A stretch of 64,000 nt of DNA, taken from the NCBI RefSeq assembly GCF_003383615.1, contig NZ_QNUL01000028.1:1-64000 (forward strand), read 5' to 3'. This DNA is from Dyadobacter luteus. Its GTDB lineage: Bacteria; Bacteroidota; Bacteroidia; Cytophagales; Spirosomataceae. The position numbers were made by a program, and so were the translations under genes. Under the pieces are notes generated by a model, which was given only the letters and a program-made list of their open reading frames with translations, made no database searches and was not told the origin of the DNA. Positions 8,681-18,060 of the stretch are shown here, one piece after another. The stretch's first letter is position 1. Each line of letters opens with the position of its first letter.

Positions 8681-9901
8681 ATGTACAATTCACTTAAACA
8701 ATGGGTTTCGATCCTGAGCGTATGCTCGTCACTGTTCTTATTCTCCTGTAACGACAAGGAAGGAAACGAAACAGTGACACCATCTACTCCTGGAGAATAT
8801 GCAGTAATTTTTACCGCAGATAATGGCAACTCATACATGCTTAACGCATCGTCTTTGACAGAGGGTAGCATTTCGGCCGTAGGTAAAGGGACAGATGTAA
8901 CGAGCATATTTACCTGGGAAGAAAATATTATTCAGAAAGGGCGTGATTTCTATCATCTGGACCCTAACGCAGGAAAATTCGGCAAATACCGTTTTGAAAA
9001 TGATGTATTATCTACAGTATCAGAAATTGTATTTACAGCTTTTCCGAGTCCATATCTTGGATGGCACGTATGGTTGGACGACAACCAGGTGATGTTCGGA
9101 CCAAGAAGCTCTAACTTGTACGCGATCGTAAATACATCTACAATGACGCTTGTAAAAACGGGAGAGTTTGAAAAAACAGGTATTCCGGCTGACCATAGCA
9201 GGAGAATTTTCTCTGCCATTCCAAAAGGCAACAAGCTGCTGATCGGATATGGTTTGTATAATGAAGTGACTAAGGTTCACTACGACTCTTCTTACATGGC
9301 GGTGATGGATTTCCCAACACTTACTAACCTTACTGTTACAAGTAAAGATGGTCGCTCGGCGCCTATTGGTGCACTGCGTAACGGGTACTTCAGCCAGTTC
9401 AGCGAAGGTGGAAACACTTACGTATTGACACACCCTATCGCACTGGGTGCCAATAAGCCGGCCATGCCAACAGGTTTTTATCGCGTGAAGGACGGCAGCT
9501 ACGAAATCGATCCGGGTTACTTCTTCAATGTTTCAGCAATTCGCAACGGAGACAAGCAGCTGGGTGTTGGTTACCTTGGCAATGGCAAAGCACTTCTCAT
9601 CAGTGCACATGATGCAGAAACAAACGTAAAAGAATGGAACGACTGGTGGTATGCTTCTATGTGGGAATACCTGGTTGTAGATGTGAATACGCAACAGGTA
9701 GTTAAAAAACTTGATCTTCCTTATGTACTCAATTCACGTTCGGCAGTAGTCCATGAGGGAAGTGCCTATATCGCGGTTAATGACCCTAATGCAGATGCCA
9801 TTTACGTGTGGGAATACAATAGTGAAAAAGATACTTTCACCAAAGGGTTGAAAATTGAAGGAGGTAGTGACAACACACCTACTCTGTTCAAACTGAATTG
9901 A
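8681..9901 (+). CDS. DUF4374 lipoprotein, XusB-like siderophore-binding protein
   Basis: A 406-residue lipoprotein with a type II signal peptide ending in LFLFSC (lipidated Cys23) and a beta-propeller-like body typical of DUF4374 (PF14298). B. thetaiotaomicron XusB belongs to this family; it is a surface lipoprotein that binds ferric siderophores and passes them to the receptor XusA. The gene starts 15 bases after the receptor stop and is co-transcribed. Aromatic-rich segments such as WNDWWYASMWEYLVV near 322-336 could line the ligand site (inference). It should be anchored in the outer membrane facing outward. Confidence 0.85.
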   Translation: MYNSLKQWVSILSVCSSLFLFSCNDKEGNETVTPSTPGEYAVIFTADNGNSYMLNASSLTEGSISAVGKGTDVTSIFTWEENIIQKGRDFYHLDPNAGKFGKYRFENDVLSTVSEIVFTAFPSPYLGWHVWLDDNQVMFGPRSSNLYAIVNTSTMTLVKTGEFEKTGIPADHSRRIFSAIPKGNKLLIGYGLYNEVTKVHYDSSYMAVMDFPTLTNLTVTSKDGRSAPIGALRNGYFSQFSEGGNTYVLTHPIALGANKPAMPTGFYRVKDGSYEIDPGYFFNVSAIRNGDKQLGVGYLGNGKALLISAHDAETNVKEWNDWWYASMWEYLVVDVNTQQVVKKLDLPYVLNSRSAVVHEGSAYIAVNDPNADAIYVWEYNSEKDTFTKGLKIEGGSDNTPTLFKLN

Positions 9902-9912
9902 TTTTTTTTCAG

Positions 9913-9952
9913 TCGGCAGCGCCACTTACCAAAGTTGGTGTGGAGCTGCCGA
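9913..9952 (+). other. intercistronic hairpin between the XusB-like and XusC-like genes
   Basis: 13-nt arms (9913-9925 and 9940-9952) with a single mismatch enclose a 14-nt loop, right after the lipoprotein stop codon. No T-tract follows on the plus strand, so it is not a classical terminator. It may protect the upstream mRNA or attenuate expression of the PepSY gene. It also argues against starting the PepSY protein upstream of 9973. Confidence 0.5.
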
Positions 9953-9972
9953 TGTTGTACCTGAGCAAAATT

Positions 9973-11142
9973 ATGTTTACTAAAATAAATGCATGGATAC
10001 ACCTGTGGCTCGGATTATTTTCCGGCATAGTGGTGATCATTCTCAGCGTGACAGGATGTTTGCTGGTGTTTCAACAGGAAATATCCGATATTATCTATCC
10101 GTGGCGATCTGTAGAGGCGCGTACCAGTGAAGAACAACTACCTCCCTCAGAGATATTTAAGGCAGTTAAGGCTTACGTTCCGGACAAAGAAATACAAAGC
10201 ATCTGGTATTACGGTCTTGATAAATCCGTAAAAGTTAATCTCAAATCAGATTCTATTCTTTATGTAAATCCCTATACGGCCGAAATGCTCGCCTTTAAGG
10301 ATCATGAAGATTTCTTCCACGAAATAGATGAGGGACATCGTCACCTGTGGCTTCCTCCCAAATACGGCGACCCGATTGTGGGCTGGGGTACGTTCATTTT
10401 CTTTATTTTAACCCTAAGCGGGCTCATACTTTGGTTTCCAAAGAAATGGAGCAAAGCAAATATCAATAAAAGTTTCAAGATCAAGTGGAAGGCCAGTTTT
10501 AAAAGGGTTAACTATGACTTGCATAATGTATTGGGTTTTTACAGCTTGCTTCTGGCGTTGATTATTGCCATTTCTGGTCTTGTGATGAGCTTTCAATGGG
10601 CGCGTAAAAGTGTATACTGGCTTAGTGGCGGAGTGAACAAACCTCGCAAGGAACGCCGGAATGAGCCAAAGGAAGAAAAACCAGTTATCACGATGAAAGA
10701 GGCTTTGTTGATGCAAAAGACCGACCAGATATGGAACAAGGTCCGTAAGGAGTATGCTATCTACAATAAGGAAGAAGTTATTATTGGTTATCCGAAAGAT
10801 GCAAGTGAACCCTTGTACACCTGTACAGATATGATTTACGGTTCGTGGCGCTATATCTATTTTGACTTACAAACCATGCTGCCAACCAAAGGTACCCAGA
10901 CGCCTTTAAGCGAAGAGAAGGCTGCCGACTGGATTATGCGGGCGAACTATGGAATCCACACCGGTCTCATTCTGGGAACAACAAGTAAAATACTCTATTT
11001 CCTTGCAAGTCTGGTCTGTGCCAGCTTACCGATCACCGGATTCTACATTTGGTGGGGAAGACGAAAAAAGGATAAATCCAAAAAGATCAGAACCAGCAAG
11101 ACAGGGATTGCTACCGTCGATCCGGGATTAGCAGCCAGATAG
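9973..11142 (+). CDS. PepSY-associated membrane protein, XusC-like ferric-siderophore reductase
   Basis: An inner-membrane protein of about 389 residues with four helices: TM1 at about 9-35 (HLWLGLFSG), TM2 near 135-160 after RHLWLPP, TM3 near 185-205 in DLHNVLGFY, and TM4 near 340-365 after GIHTG. It has PepSY-type periplasmic segments and a basic C-tail. Conserved His residues flank the helices, as in FoxB/PiuB-type proteins that bind heme and reduce ferric siderophores in the periplasm. The frame is open back to a TTG at 9898 overlapping the lipoprotein stop. I chose ATG 9973 because family members begin MFxKINAWxHLWLG and because a hairpin occupies 9913-9952; ATG 9952 is an alternative. 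It is the third gene of the operon. Confidence 0.82.
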   Translation: MFTKINAWIHLWLGLFSGIVVIILSVTGCLLVFQQEISDIIYPWRSVEARTSEEQLPPSEIFKAVKAYVPDKEIQSIWYYGLDKSVKVNLKSDSILYVNPYTAEMLAFKDHEDFFHEIDEGHRHLWLPPKYGDPIVGWGTFIFFILTLSGLILWFPKKWSKANINKSFKIKWKASFKRVNYDLHNVLGFYSLLLALIIAISGLVMSFQWARKSVYWLSGGVNKPRKERRNEPKEEKPVITMKEALLMQKTDQIWNKVRKEYAIYNKEEVIIGYPKDASEPLYTCTDMIYGSWRYIYFDLQTMLPTKGTQTPLSEEKAADWIMRANYGIHTGLILGTTSKILYFLASLVCASLPITGFYIWWGRRKKDKSKKIRTSKTGIATVDPGLAAR

Positions 11143-11171
11143 TTTACGTTGGCCTTCATCGTCTACCTTTG
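11143..11171 (+). promoter_or_regulatory. Bacteroidota-type promoter of the second receptor gene
   Basis: TTTA at 11143-11146 and a perfect TAnnTTTG box (TACCTTTG) at 11164-11171, 17 bases apart, directly after the PepSY stop codon. Transcription would start near 11178, 30 bases before the receptor ATG at 11208. Confidence 0.55.
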
Positions 11172-11207
11172 TGCATGGTTTAAACGCCGGCATCACTAAC
11201 AAAACAT

Positions 11208-13649
11208 ATGAACAAATACTACCGAATTTATACTGTTTTCTCACTGCTGTTTTGCAGTCATATTCTGGTTGGACAGGCATCCAAAACGCCTTATCTTGTG
11301 AAAGGTAACGTCTCCGACTCAACCACAAAAAAGACGATTGAGTTTGCCACCATCAGTATTCTTGATGCTGAACAAAAAGTGATAGCACTCACCTACTCTG
11401 ATGAAAATGGCAATTTCAAATCGTCCGATATTTCGGAAGGAAGCTATTTCATTAACCTTTCATTTGTGGGATATGGACAGAAGAATCTTCTTTTCAAAAT
11501 CAGCAGCCAGAAACCAGTTTTTGATTTTGGTAACATATTACTTAATTCCCGGGTAAACCAGCTACAGACCGTTACGGTCACAGGTAGTAAACAACTTGTA
11601 GAGCAGCAGCCTGGTATGTTAATCTATAATGCTGAAAAAGACATCAGCAACAATGGTGGTACTGCTGCAGACGTACTGCGCAAGGCTCCTATCCTTAATG
11701 TGGATGCGGCTGGCAATGTATCCATGCGGGGTAATTCCAATCTCAGGATACTTATTAATGGCAAGTATTCCGGTCAGATGGCAAGAAGCCCGGGAGATGC
11801 ATTGAATATGATGCCGGCCGGATCTATCAAGTCGGTGGAAGTAATCACAAGCCCCTCTGCCCGTTACGATGCTGAAGGTGCTGCCGGGGTGATCAACATT
11901 ATTACTAAAAAAGGACAACAGAGTGTAAGCGGAACTGTAGAAGTTGTAGGTGGAAATCTGGAGCAGGCAATTAATCCAAGACTTTCTGTTAACCGGGATA
12001 AATGGAATATCAATTCCACTTTGCACTTGCACCGTTTCCGTAACAAAGAATTAACCGAACTTGACCGCACTACACTTGAAAATGGCCGCCCAACAGGACG
12101 CCTTTACCAGGAAATCACAAAAGACAATACCAATCCGCACAGCTCGGGTGATATACAGATTGAATATACCCCCGACTCTCTAAACCTCTTCAATTTTTCT
12201 GTGAATGGCTGGTTGGGCAGATGGCCTGACAACAGTACACAACGTAACCGCCGATTCTCTGCAGATGACGCGTTACTCGAAGAATATCAGCAATCGGCCA
12301 CAACACAAGCTCCCAGCAAAGGGTTCGATTTGAACCTGGGTTATACCCATAAGTTCAGAAAACCGGGAGAAGAACTTTACCTGATGGCACAGCACAACCG
12401 CTCAACCGATGATTTCAATTATATTTCCTCTCAAACAGGACTTGAAAGAAATCTTCTTTTCAGGGAAACAAACGACAACCGTACTAACAATAATGAGTGG
12501 ACTTTCCAGACTGATTACATTTTACCGCTGGACAAATCAGGACAACATGCCCTTGAAACGGGATTGAAAGCAATACTTAGAAATGGTGGAACGAACTACA
12601 ATGTACAGGAGAGCAGCGACAGCAATCCGGATGTATTGGTTCCGATTGGTTCACGATCGGATCAGTTCGACTACAGGCAGGATGTAGTGGCTGCTTATGG
12701 GCAACTCAAACTCAAATGGAAAAATGGTTGGGCTTTACATGCAGGAGCAAGAATGGAAGGCACCTTTCTGGAAGGCAAACAACGCATACAGAATACTTCT
12801 TTCAATAATGAATTCTGGAATTTTGTACCAAGCGCAACACTATTCCGAAAACTCAATGCAAACAACAACCTTACGTTGAGTTATACCAAAAGAATATCAA
12901 GACCATCGCTATGGGATTTGAATCCGAATGCAAATAGCCAGGATCAGAATAATATCACTGTCGGTAATCCACGCCTCAGACCTGAGGAAGTTAATCAGAC
13001 TGAATTTACTTATGCATTACAGACTGACAATGATGTTTTTCTCAACTTCTCTTTATTTACCCGCAAGACCAATAATTCAATAGAAAGTGTGGTTTCAATA
13101 GGAGATAATGGTGTTGCCACAACTTCGAAGCAAAATCTTGCATCCAATGCGCAGCATGGGCTTAACTTTTCAACCTCCTTCCCTATTTTACCAGGGTGGA
13201 AGTTCAATAGCAATGCCAATGTGAGATATGCCAAATTCCAAAGTGGTGCGCTAAATATCAGTAATGATGGTATTGCCTGGGGAATTAACCTGAATAGCAG
13301 CTGGAAACTTCCGAAAAACTTCAGCGTTCAGGTATATGGTGATTACGATGCCAAGAGCGTGACCCTGCAAGGATATGAGTCGTCCTGGTTGTACTACAGT
13401 TTCTCTGCAAAAAAGGAAATTCCCTCTAAAAAGCTGACTGTTACGCTGACAACAGTAAGTCCGTTTGGTCAATACATTTCACGAACAGATGTGGTACGGG
13501 CTTCAGATTTCAATTCGACGCTCAACAATCGCTACATGATGCGCTCAGTGAGACTGTCTCTGAACTGGGAATTCGGAGGTTTGATTAAAGGTACGCAATC
13601 AAGAAAAATCAGTAACGATGATCAGAAAAATGTGAAATCGGGAGGATAA
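11208..13649 (+). CDS. TonB-dependent receptor, outer-membrane beta-barrel family (PF14905)
   Basis: An 813-residue outer-membrane protein: a signal peptide (1-22, LLFCSHILVGQ), a carboxypeptidase-regulatory-like domain (about 28-115), a plug with ADVLRKAPILNVDAAGNVSM near 158-178 and YDAEGAAGVINIITKKG near 219-235, and a barrel of the OMP_b-brl_3 type. These receptors often import iron complexes, peptides or small organic ligands, and the ligand here is unknown. It lies 65 bases after the Xus-like operon but has its own promoter, so it may be a partner of that system or separately controlled. A strong terminator follows. Confidence 0.85.
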   Translation: MNKYYRIYTVFSLLFCSHILVGQASKTPYLVKGNVSDSTTKKTIEFATISILDAEQKVIALTYSDENGNFKSSDISEGSYFINLSFVGYGQKNLLFKISSQKPVFDFGNILLNSRVNQLQTVTVTGSKQLVEQQPGMLIYNAEKDISNNGGTAADVLRKAPILNVDAAGNVSMRGNSNLRILINGKYSGQMARSPGDALNMMPAGSIKSVEVITSPSARYDAEGAAGVINIITKKGQQSVSGTVEVVGGNLEQAINPRLSVNRDKWNINSTLHLHRFRNKELTELDRTTLENGRPTGRLYQEITKDNTNPHSSGDIQIEYTPDSLNLFNFSVNGWLGRWPDNSTQRNRRFSADDALLEEYQQSATTQAPSKGFDLNLGYTHKFRKPGEELYLMAQHNRSTDDFNYISSQTGLERNLLFRETNDNRTNNNEWTFQTDYILPLDKSGQHALETGLKAILRNGGTNYNVQESSDSNPDVLVPIGSRSDQFDYRQDVVAAYGQLKLKWKNGWALHAGARMEGTFLEGKQRIQNTSFNNEFWNFVPSATLFRKLNANNNLTLSYTKRISRPSLWDLNPNANSQDQNNITVGNPRLRPEEVNQTEFTYALQTDNDVFLNFSLFTRKTNNSIESVVSIGDNGVATTSKQNLASNAQHGLNFSTSFPILPGWKFNSNANVRYAKFQSGALNISNDGIAWGINLNSSWKLPKNFSVQVYGDYDAKSVTLQGYESSWLYYSFSAKKEIPSKKLTVTLTTVSPFGQYISRTDVVRASDFNSTLNNRYMMRSVRLSLNWEFGGLIKGTQSRKISNDDQKNVKSGG

Positions 13650-13670
13650 CCAAATCCTCAGCAGGAAGAC

Positions 13671-13705
13671 AAAAGGACGTGCAAAGCAATCTTTCACGTC
13701 CTTTT
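13671..13705. terminator. terminator between the receptor gene and the copper/dehydrogenase gene
   Basis: A perfect 11-bp stem (13671-13681 with 13695-13705) with A4 on one side and T4 on the other, so it can work in both directions for the two convergent genes. Confidence 0.75.
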
Positions 13706-13724
13706 CCTATATCTCTTCTCCAAA

Positions 13725-16589
13725 CTATTTATCCAGGTATTTACCAATCAGCATAATACTTTCATGCTGATTATGAGAGCCGCTTTTTACTAATTTCTCA
13801 TTTAGTTCTTTTAATGCCTTTTTAGAATCTACTGAGCCAATCTCTCCGATTCTCTGAATAGCAAAAGGCAACATTTTAGGAAACACGGATTTCTCTGCAA
13901 TAGCAAGTGTACGGCTGGCATCCAGTGCCGCCAGAGGTTCAAGTCCGTACCAAACCATTAATGGAAGATTATGATCATCCTTATCCTCCACTTTGGAAGC
14001 CAGTGCCTCCATTACTTCCCAGCGAGATGCGATGTCGATACGCTGCATGGAAGCAACTAGATACAGTCTCACTAGGGCAGATTCTTCATTCTTTGCCATT
14101 TCAGCAAACTTTTTAAGTGCATTTACTGAAACAATTTTATCCTCTACGATCAGCTGAACAGCCCAGCTTCGGATATATTCATCCTTATCATTTAGTAATG
14201 CTTCTAATTCTTTATCATTAATCCCACCTGTAACATGGAGTGTCCATAACGCACGAAGTTTGCGGGTTACGTCCGGATTGCTATTCAGTATTTCCCAAAG
14301 CGCTTTATGTACTTTCTTGTTGGCTCCGCGTTGTTGTAGTATTGTGCGCGCCAGCCTTACATACCATTCATTGGCATGAAGCTGATATGCAACCAATTCT
14401 TTGTCCGTCGCTTTGGACAAATCCACTTTCACCCACTTGTCATTGTCATGAGTAATTTTAAAAATCCGGCCCATGGTTTTATCATGTACATCCGGATTGG
14501 GGCTATGGCACTGGTTTTTATCGTACCAGTCAATCGCATAAACCGAGCCGGAAGGATCATACTTCATATTCAGCCACTGTGACCAGCTGTCGTTCATCGC
14601 AAGAAAATCGGGCTGGTGAGTGGCTATATAACCCGACCCTTTTCTTGTCAATTGGTCAATATTAAGCCTGGCCCCATTGATGTTATTCATAAAAATCTGG
14701 TTTCGATATACCTCGGGCCAGCTGTTGCCACCCAGGTATATCATCGCCCCTGCATGCGCATGGCCACCACCGGCTGAAGCTGACCTGAAATTACCCGCAT
14801 GTGGTCCTCGCTCTCCCACCCAGTGTACATGGTCAGCTATGGTTTTGATGTCATCAAAAGTATAAGGATTGAAATGATTGCCGGCCTGACGCTGGTAGCG
14901 TGCTCCTTGTATGACATGATACATATGCGGAATCACACAAACCGTAATGAACGGATGACCGTAATCATTGAAATCGATACCCCATGGATTGCTGCTTCCT
15001 TCCGCAAAAACTTCAAACGTATGTTTCGAAGGATGATACCGCCATACACCCGCGTTAATTTTGACTCTGTCTTTATCAGCAGCACCGGGCTTTCCAACAT
15101 TTGAATGCGTAAATACACCATGTGTTCCATACAGCCAGCCGTCGGGTCCCCACCTGAGGTTGTTGAGCACTTCATGCGTATCCTGGGTTCCCCATCCGTC
15201 GAGAAGTTTCTGAACCGGACCAGCTGGTTTATCATTTTTTTCATCAATAGGTATAAAGAGCAGATACGGTGCTGCACCAAGCCAGACACCTCCCATACCT
15301 ACCTCTATCCCGCTTACGAGGTTGAGTCCTTCTGCAAAAACTTTTCTGCTATCCAGTGTACCATCGCCATTGGTATCTTCAAATATTAAGATGCGATCCC
15401 TTCCCTGTCCCTCTGGTGCCGGCACAGGATAGGTATGTCCTTCCACCACCCACAGTCTGCCCCTCGAATCTATCGTAAAACTGATTGGGCGTACAATATC
15501 AGGCTCTGCAACTGCTAATGTTACTTTGAAACCCGGTGGAGGCGTCATCGCTTTGGCCGCATCTTTTCCTGAGAGGCCGGCATTCAAAACGAGATCCAGC
15601 GGTGGGAGTATGATAATATCCTGTTGCTTTAATTCATTGGGAAATTCAGGACGTGTGTAGTAGAACCTGAAATCGTCAAAATTGATATGTGCCCATTTAT
15701 CATGCGGGATATAAGGAATTTGAGATATACCGGTCTCGTTATCAATTATTCTGATAAAAATCTGTTTCCCTTGATAGTTTGCCAGATCCACAACCACAGG
15801 TTGCAAAGTAGCTCTTCCCTGCCCCGTGATATGAAACAGAACTTCTTGCTTCTCCGCACCTACGAGTTCAACACGGGTATCCTGCAAGGCTCCACCTGAT
15901 ACCCGGAAAGCGGCAAACGGATGAGTTACTGTAAAGGGAGCAGATTGAATCTGACCAGTTAGTTTGGCGTTAGTCGTACCTCCACTGCTCAGAAAATGTT
16001 GCCCCTGAAATCCAATGTGCATGTCCTTTTCATGCACAGAAGATGGGTCGGTCGAATAAATTGCATCTTTAAAAGCTTCGCCGGTAGCTGTCCAGTCGGC
16101 AGTATTGCCCTTTTCCAAATCCAGATTGAGTACTTTTCCATTTTGTACAGGAAGATATCCCGTCACCATAGTCTCTGAAATCGAACCTTTCACTACCTCG
16201 AAACTCCCTACCATACCTGCAATACGATGTCCGGGAACAGAACAGTAATAGGTGTCAGTCTGGTCAGCTGTAAAAACAAGACTCGTACTTGTGCCCTTTT
16301 CCAGTATAACCTTACTCTTGACTCCCATTTTTTCCATAGCGATATCATGGGTCATCAGCTCTCCATTTGTGATCGTGATACGAACACGGTCACCCTTATT
16401 GGCTTTAAGCGTCGGATTGCGTGCACCATCCTTAGCAAAAAAACCAAGCATAGTGGCTTCCAAAGCATAGTCGCGGTCGAATTTGGCAGTATCCGCTTTG
16501 GCCGTTTTACTCTTTTGGGCATGAGCAATACTGAATGTCAGACACGCCAAAACTGACAGAAAAGATTTAAATCTAGAATTAAGGGGCAT
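13725..16589 (-). CDS. blue-copper domain fused to a PVC-type dehydrogenase propeller and C-terminal helical repeats
   Basis: About 954 residues from the ATG at 16589, chosen because it starts a clear signal peptide (MPLNSRFKSF to SIAHAQ); the frame is open upstream to 16658. Residues about 38-135 form a plastocyanin/azurin-like domain with a complete type-1 copper set: His81, Cys116, His121 and Met126. A beta-sandwich segment follows (about 140-330), then a propeller of the putative membrane-bound dehydrogenase type (about 345-740, from TPPPGFKVTLAVAEP), then HEAT-like helical repeats to the end. PVC-type dehydrogenases commonly carry a c-type heme, but no CxxCH is present. The copper centre may be the electron acceptor instead (inference). 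The substrate is unknown. The protein is exported and transcribed alone or first on the minus strand. Confidence 0.8.
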   Translation of the reverse strand: MPLNSRFKSFLSVLACLTFSIAHAQKSKTAKADTAKFDRDYALEATMLGFFAKDGARNPTLKANKGDRVRITITNGELMTHDIAMEKMGVKSKVILEKGTSTSLVFTADQTDTYYCSVPGHRIAGMVGSFEVVKGSISETMVTGYLPVQNGKVLNLDLEKGNTADWTATGEAFKDAIYSTDPSSVHEKDMHIGFQGQHFLSSGGTTNAKLTGQIQSAPFTVTHPFAAFRVSGGALQDTRVELVGAEKQEVLFHITGQGRATLQPVVVDLANYQGKQIFIRIIDNETGISQIPYIPHDKWAHINFDDFRFYYTRPEFPNELKQQDIIILPPLDLVLNAGLSGKDAAKAMTPPPGFKVTLAVAEPDIVRPISFTIDSRGRLWVVEGHTYPVPAPEGQGRDRILIFEDTNGDGTLDSRKVFAEGLNLVSGIEVGMGGVWLGAAPYLLFIPIDEKNDKPAGPVQKLLDGWGTQDTHEVLNNLRWGPDGWLYGTHGVFTHSNVGKPGAADKDRVKINAGVWRYHPSKHTFEVFAEGSSNPWGIDFNDYGHPFITVCVIPHMYHVIQGARYQRQAGNHFNPYTFDDIKTIADHVHWVGERGPHAGNFRSASAGGGHAHAGAMIYLGGNSWPEVYRNQIFMNNINGARLNIDQLTRKGSGYIATHQPDFLAMNDSWSQWLNMKYDPSGSVYAIDWYDKNQCHSPNPDVHDKTMGRIFKITHDNDKWVKVDLSKATDKELVAYQLHANEWYVRLARTILQQRGANKKVHKALWEILNSNPDVTRKLRALWTLHVTGGINDKELEALLNDKDEYIRSWAVQLIVEDKIVSVNALKKFAEMAKNEESALVRLYLVASMQRIDIASRWEVMEALASKVEDKDDHNLPLMVWYGLEPLAALDASRTLAIAEKSVFPKMLPFAIQRIGEIGSVDSKKALKELNEKLVKSGSHNQHESIMLIGKYLDK

Positions 16590-16664
16590 AGGAGATATAA
16601 CTTTAATAGAAATATTTGATGTAAAACTATGAAAAAACCAAATATTCCTATTAATCAACTATAC

Positions 16665-18035
16665 CTACTTTTTAGTTCCCGCTCTGCCGGCCTCCAGATA
16701 AGGCAGAGTACTTCGCAAAGCGGCGTTATCCAGCAAATTGCTCAAACGAACGGGATCAGGATATGGAATTTGCCCCTGTACCAGGCAACGTTGGTCTCCA
16801 GAGGTAAGATACGCCTCTACTCGTTGCTGCTGAATCATTCTATCTTCATGGGATTTGCGCATTGAGTTTAACCCTGACCTGAAACGCTGTCTGTAGCTTC
16901 CAAAGAGAGCCGCAAAAAACAGAATCAACAAAAAACCTGGAACATACCTGAATTTTCTATGTGTATAGAAATTCTCCTTCCACCTTATTACAAACCAGGC
17001 ATTCCCGGCTATCCCCAATGTCAGAAGATCTGTATACCTGGATATGACTTCACCCAACTCGCCACCTCGACCGTAAGCCATTGCCGCAGCTTGTAAGGTG
17101 GACCAAACGAAACAACCAGCCATCAATATGTCGGTTTTAGTCAATTTTCTCTTGACAAGACATGAAGTAATAATGATTGCAGCTGGTATCCAGATGACAC
17201 AGATAATAAGTTTACGCGCCGTTAGTGGCCAGCCGATGTGCCGAACAAAAGATGCAAGAAACTGGCCTACATTTTGCGCGTGGAGTCCAGAGTGCCCGGC
17301 AACATACGGCATTAATTTATAGGCTATAAAAGCCATCATCAGAAGTATACTGATGATCAACAAAGCCTGACTTCTCTTGACGGGTAACATCCATTGGTGC
17401 ATCAGATACACACAGGCAACTGCAATGGGTGTCAATAATCCTGAGGCCATTGTAAAAATGCTTAATACACTCAGTACCAATACGCCCATAACAGCCAAAG
17501 GTACGTACGGATATTGCGAGGACAACAACAGAGCTGTTACTGCAAAAAAGCATAAGAAATAGAACTGACTCTGGAATCCAAAAAGGATATTCTCCCATGC
17601 AAATGGCAGTGCCACACCTGCAATAAGAACCGGTATAAGTAAGAGTCGCCATCCGATCAAGGCATTGCGATTATACAAATGCCAGATCATGATTAATGGA
17701 GCCAGAACACCTAGAAAGATATTTATTCTCGCTTCTATTATATTGCTCCAGGAGCCACTCAATTCGTAGCAAAGCAGGATTAAAATATGACTTGGAATAA
17801 GCCAATGTTCGTTTTGAGGATGCCATAAGTCAGATAGCTGGAATGTTCCTTCCAACCATGGGCGTAACAGCCAGTCACCTTCGGCATCCCACTGATCCCA
17901 AAAAGGTAATGCCACAGCAAACGATTCTACATAATACCATCTTGGTAAAAGCATGCTCAATGCAATTACCAGATAAAAAAGTGGCCACAAGCTGGACACT
18001 CTTATATTGATTTTTTTAAAAGGGTCGAGGATCAA
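16665..18035 (-). CDS. polytopic membrane protein, GT-C-like, function unknown
   Basis: About 456 residues with roughly ten to eleven hydrophobic helices and no signal peptide. The first loop carries acidic and aromatic residues (FWDQWDAEGDW near 45-55, then HPQNEHW). That recalls the first extracytoplasmic loop of GT-C membrane glycosyltransferases, but the match is only in layout. The frame begins with TTG at 18035; a GTG at 17999 just before the first helix is an alternative and there is no early ATG. It ends 75 bases before the start of the copper/dehydrogenase gene and begins 25 bases after the DUF2264 stop, so the three may share a transcript. I do not recognise a specific family. Confidence 0.65.
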   Translation of the reverse strand: MILDPFKKINIRVSSLWPLFYLVIALSMLLPRWYYVESFAVALPFWDQWDAEGDWLLRPWLEGTFQLSDLWHPQNEHWLIPSHILILLCYELSGSWSNIIEARINIFLGVLAPLIMIWHLYNRNALIGWRLLLIPVLIAGVALPFAWENILFGFQSQFYFLCFFAVTALLLSSQYPYVPLAVMGVLVLSVLSIFTMASGLLTPIAVACVYLMHQWMLPVKRSQALLIISILLMMAFIAYKLMPYVAGHSGLHAQNVGQFLASFVRHIGWPLTARKLIICVIWIPAAIIITSCLVKRKLTKTDILMAGCFVWSTLQAAAMAYGRGGELGEVISRYTDLLTLGIAGNAWFVIRWKENFYTHRKFRYVPGFLLILFFAALFGSYRQRFRSGLNSMRKSHEDRMIQQQRVEAYLTSGDQRCLVQGQIPYPDPVRLSNLLDNAALRSTLPYLEAGRAGTKK

Positions 18036-18060
18036 AGGATTTTACTATTATTTGTAAACT

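Noticed and set aside
13725-16589. c-type heme in the PVC-type dehydrogenase
   Set aside because: No CxxCH motif exists in the whole protein.
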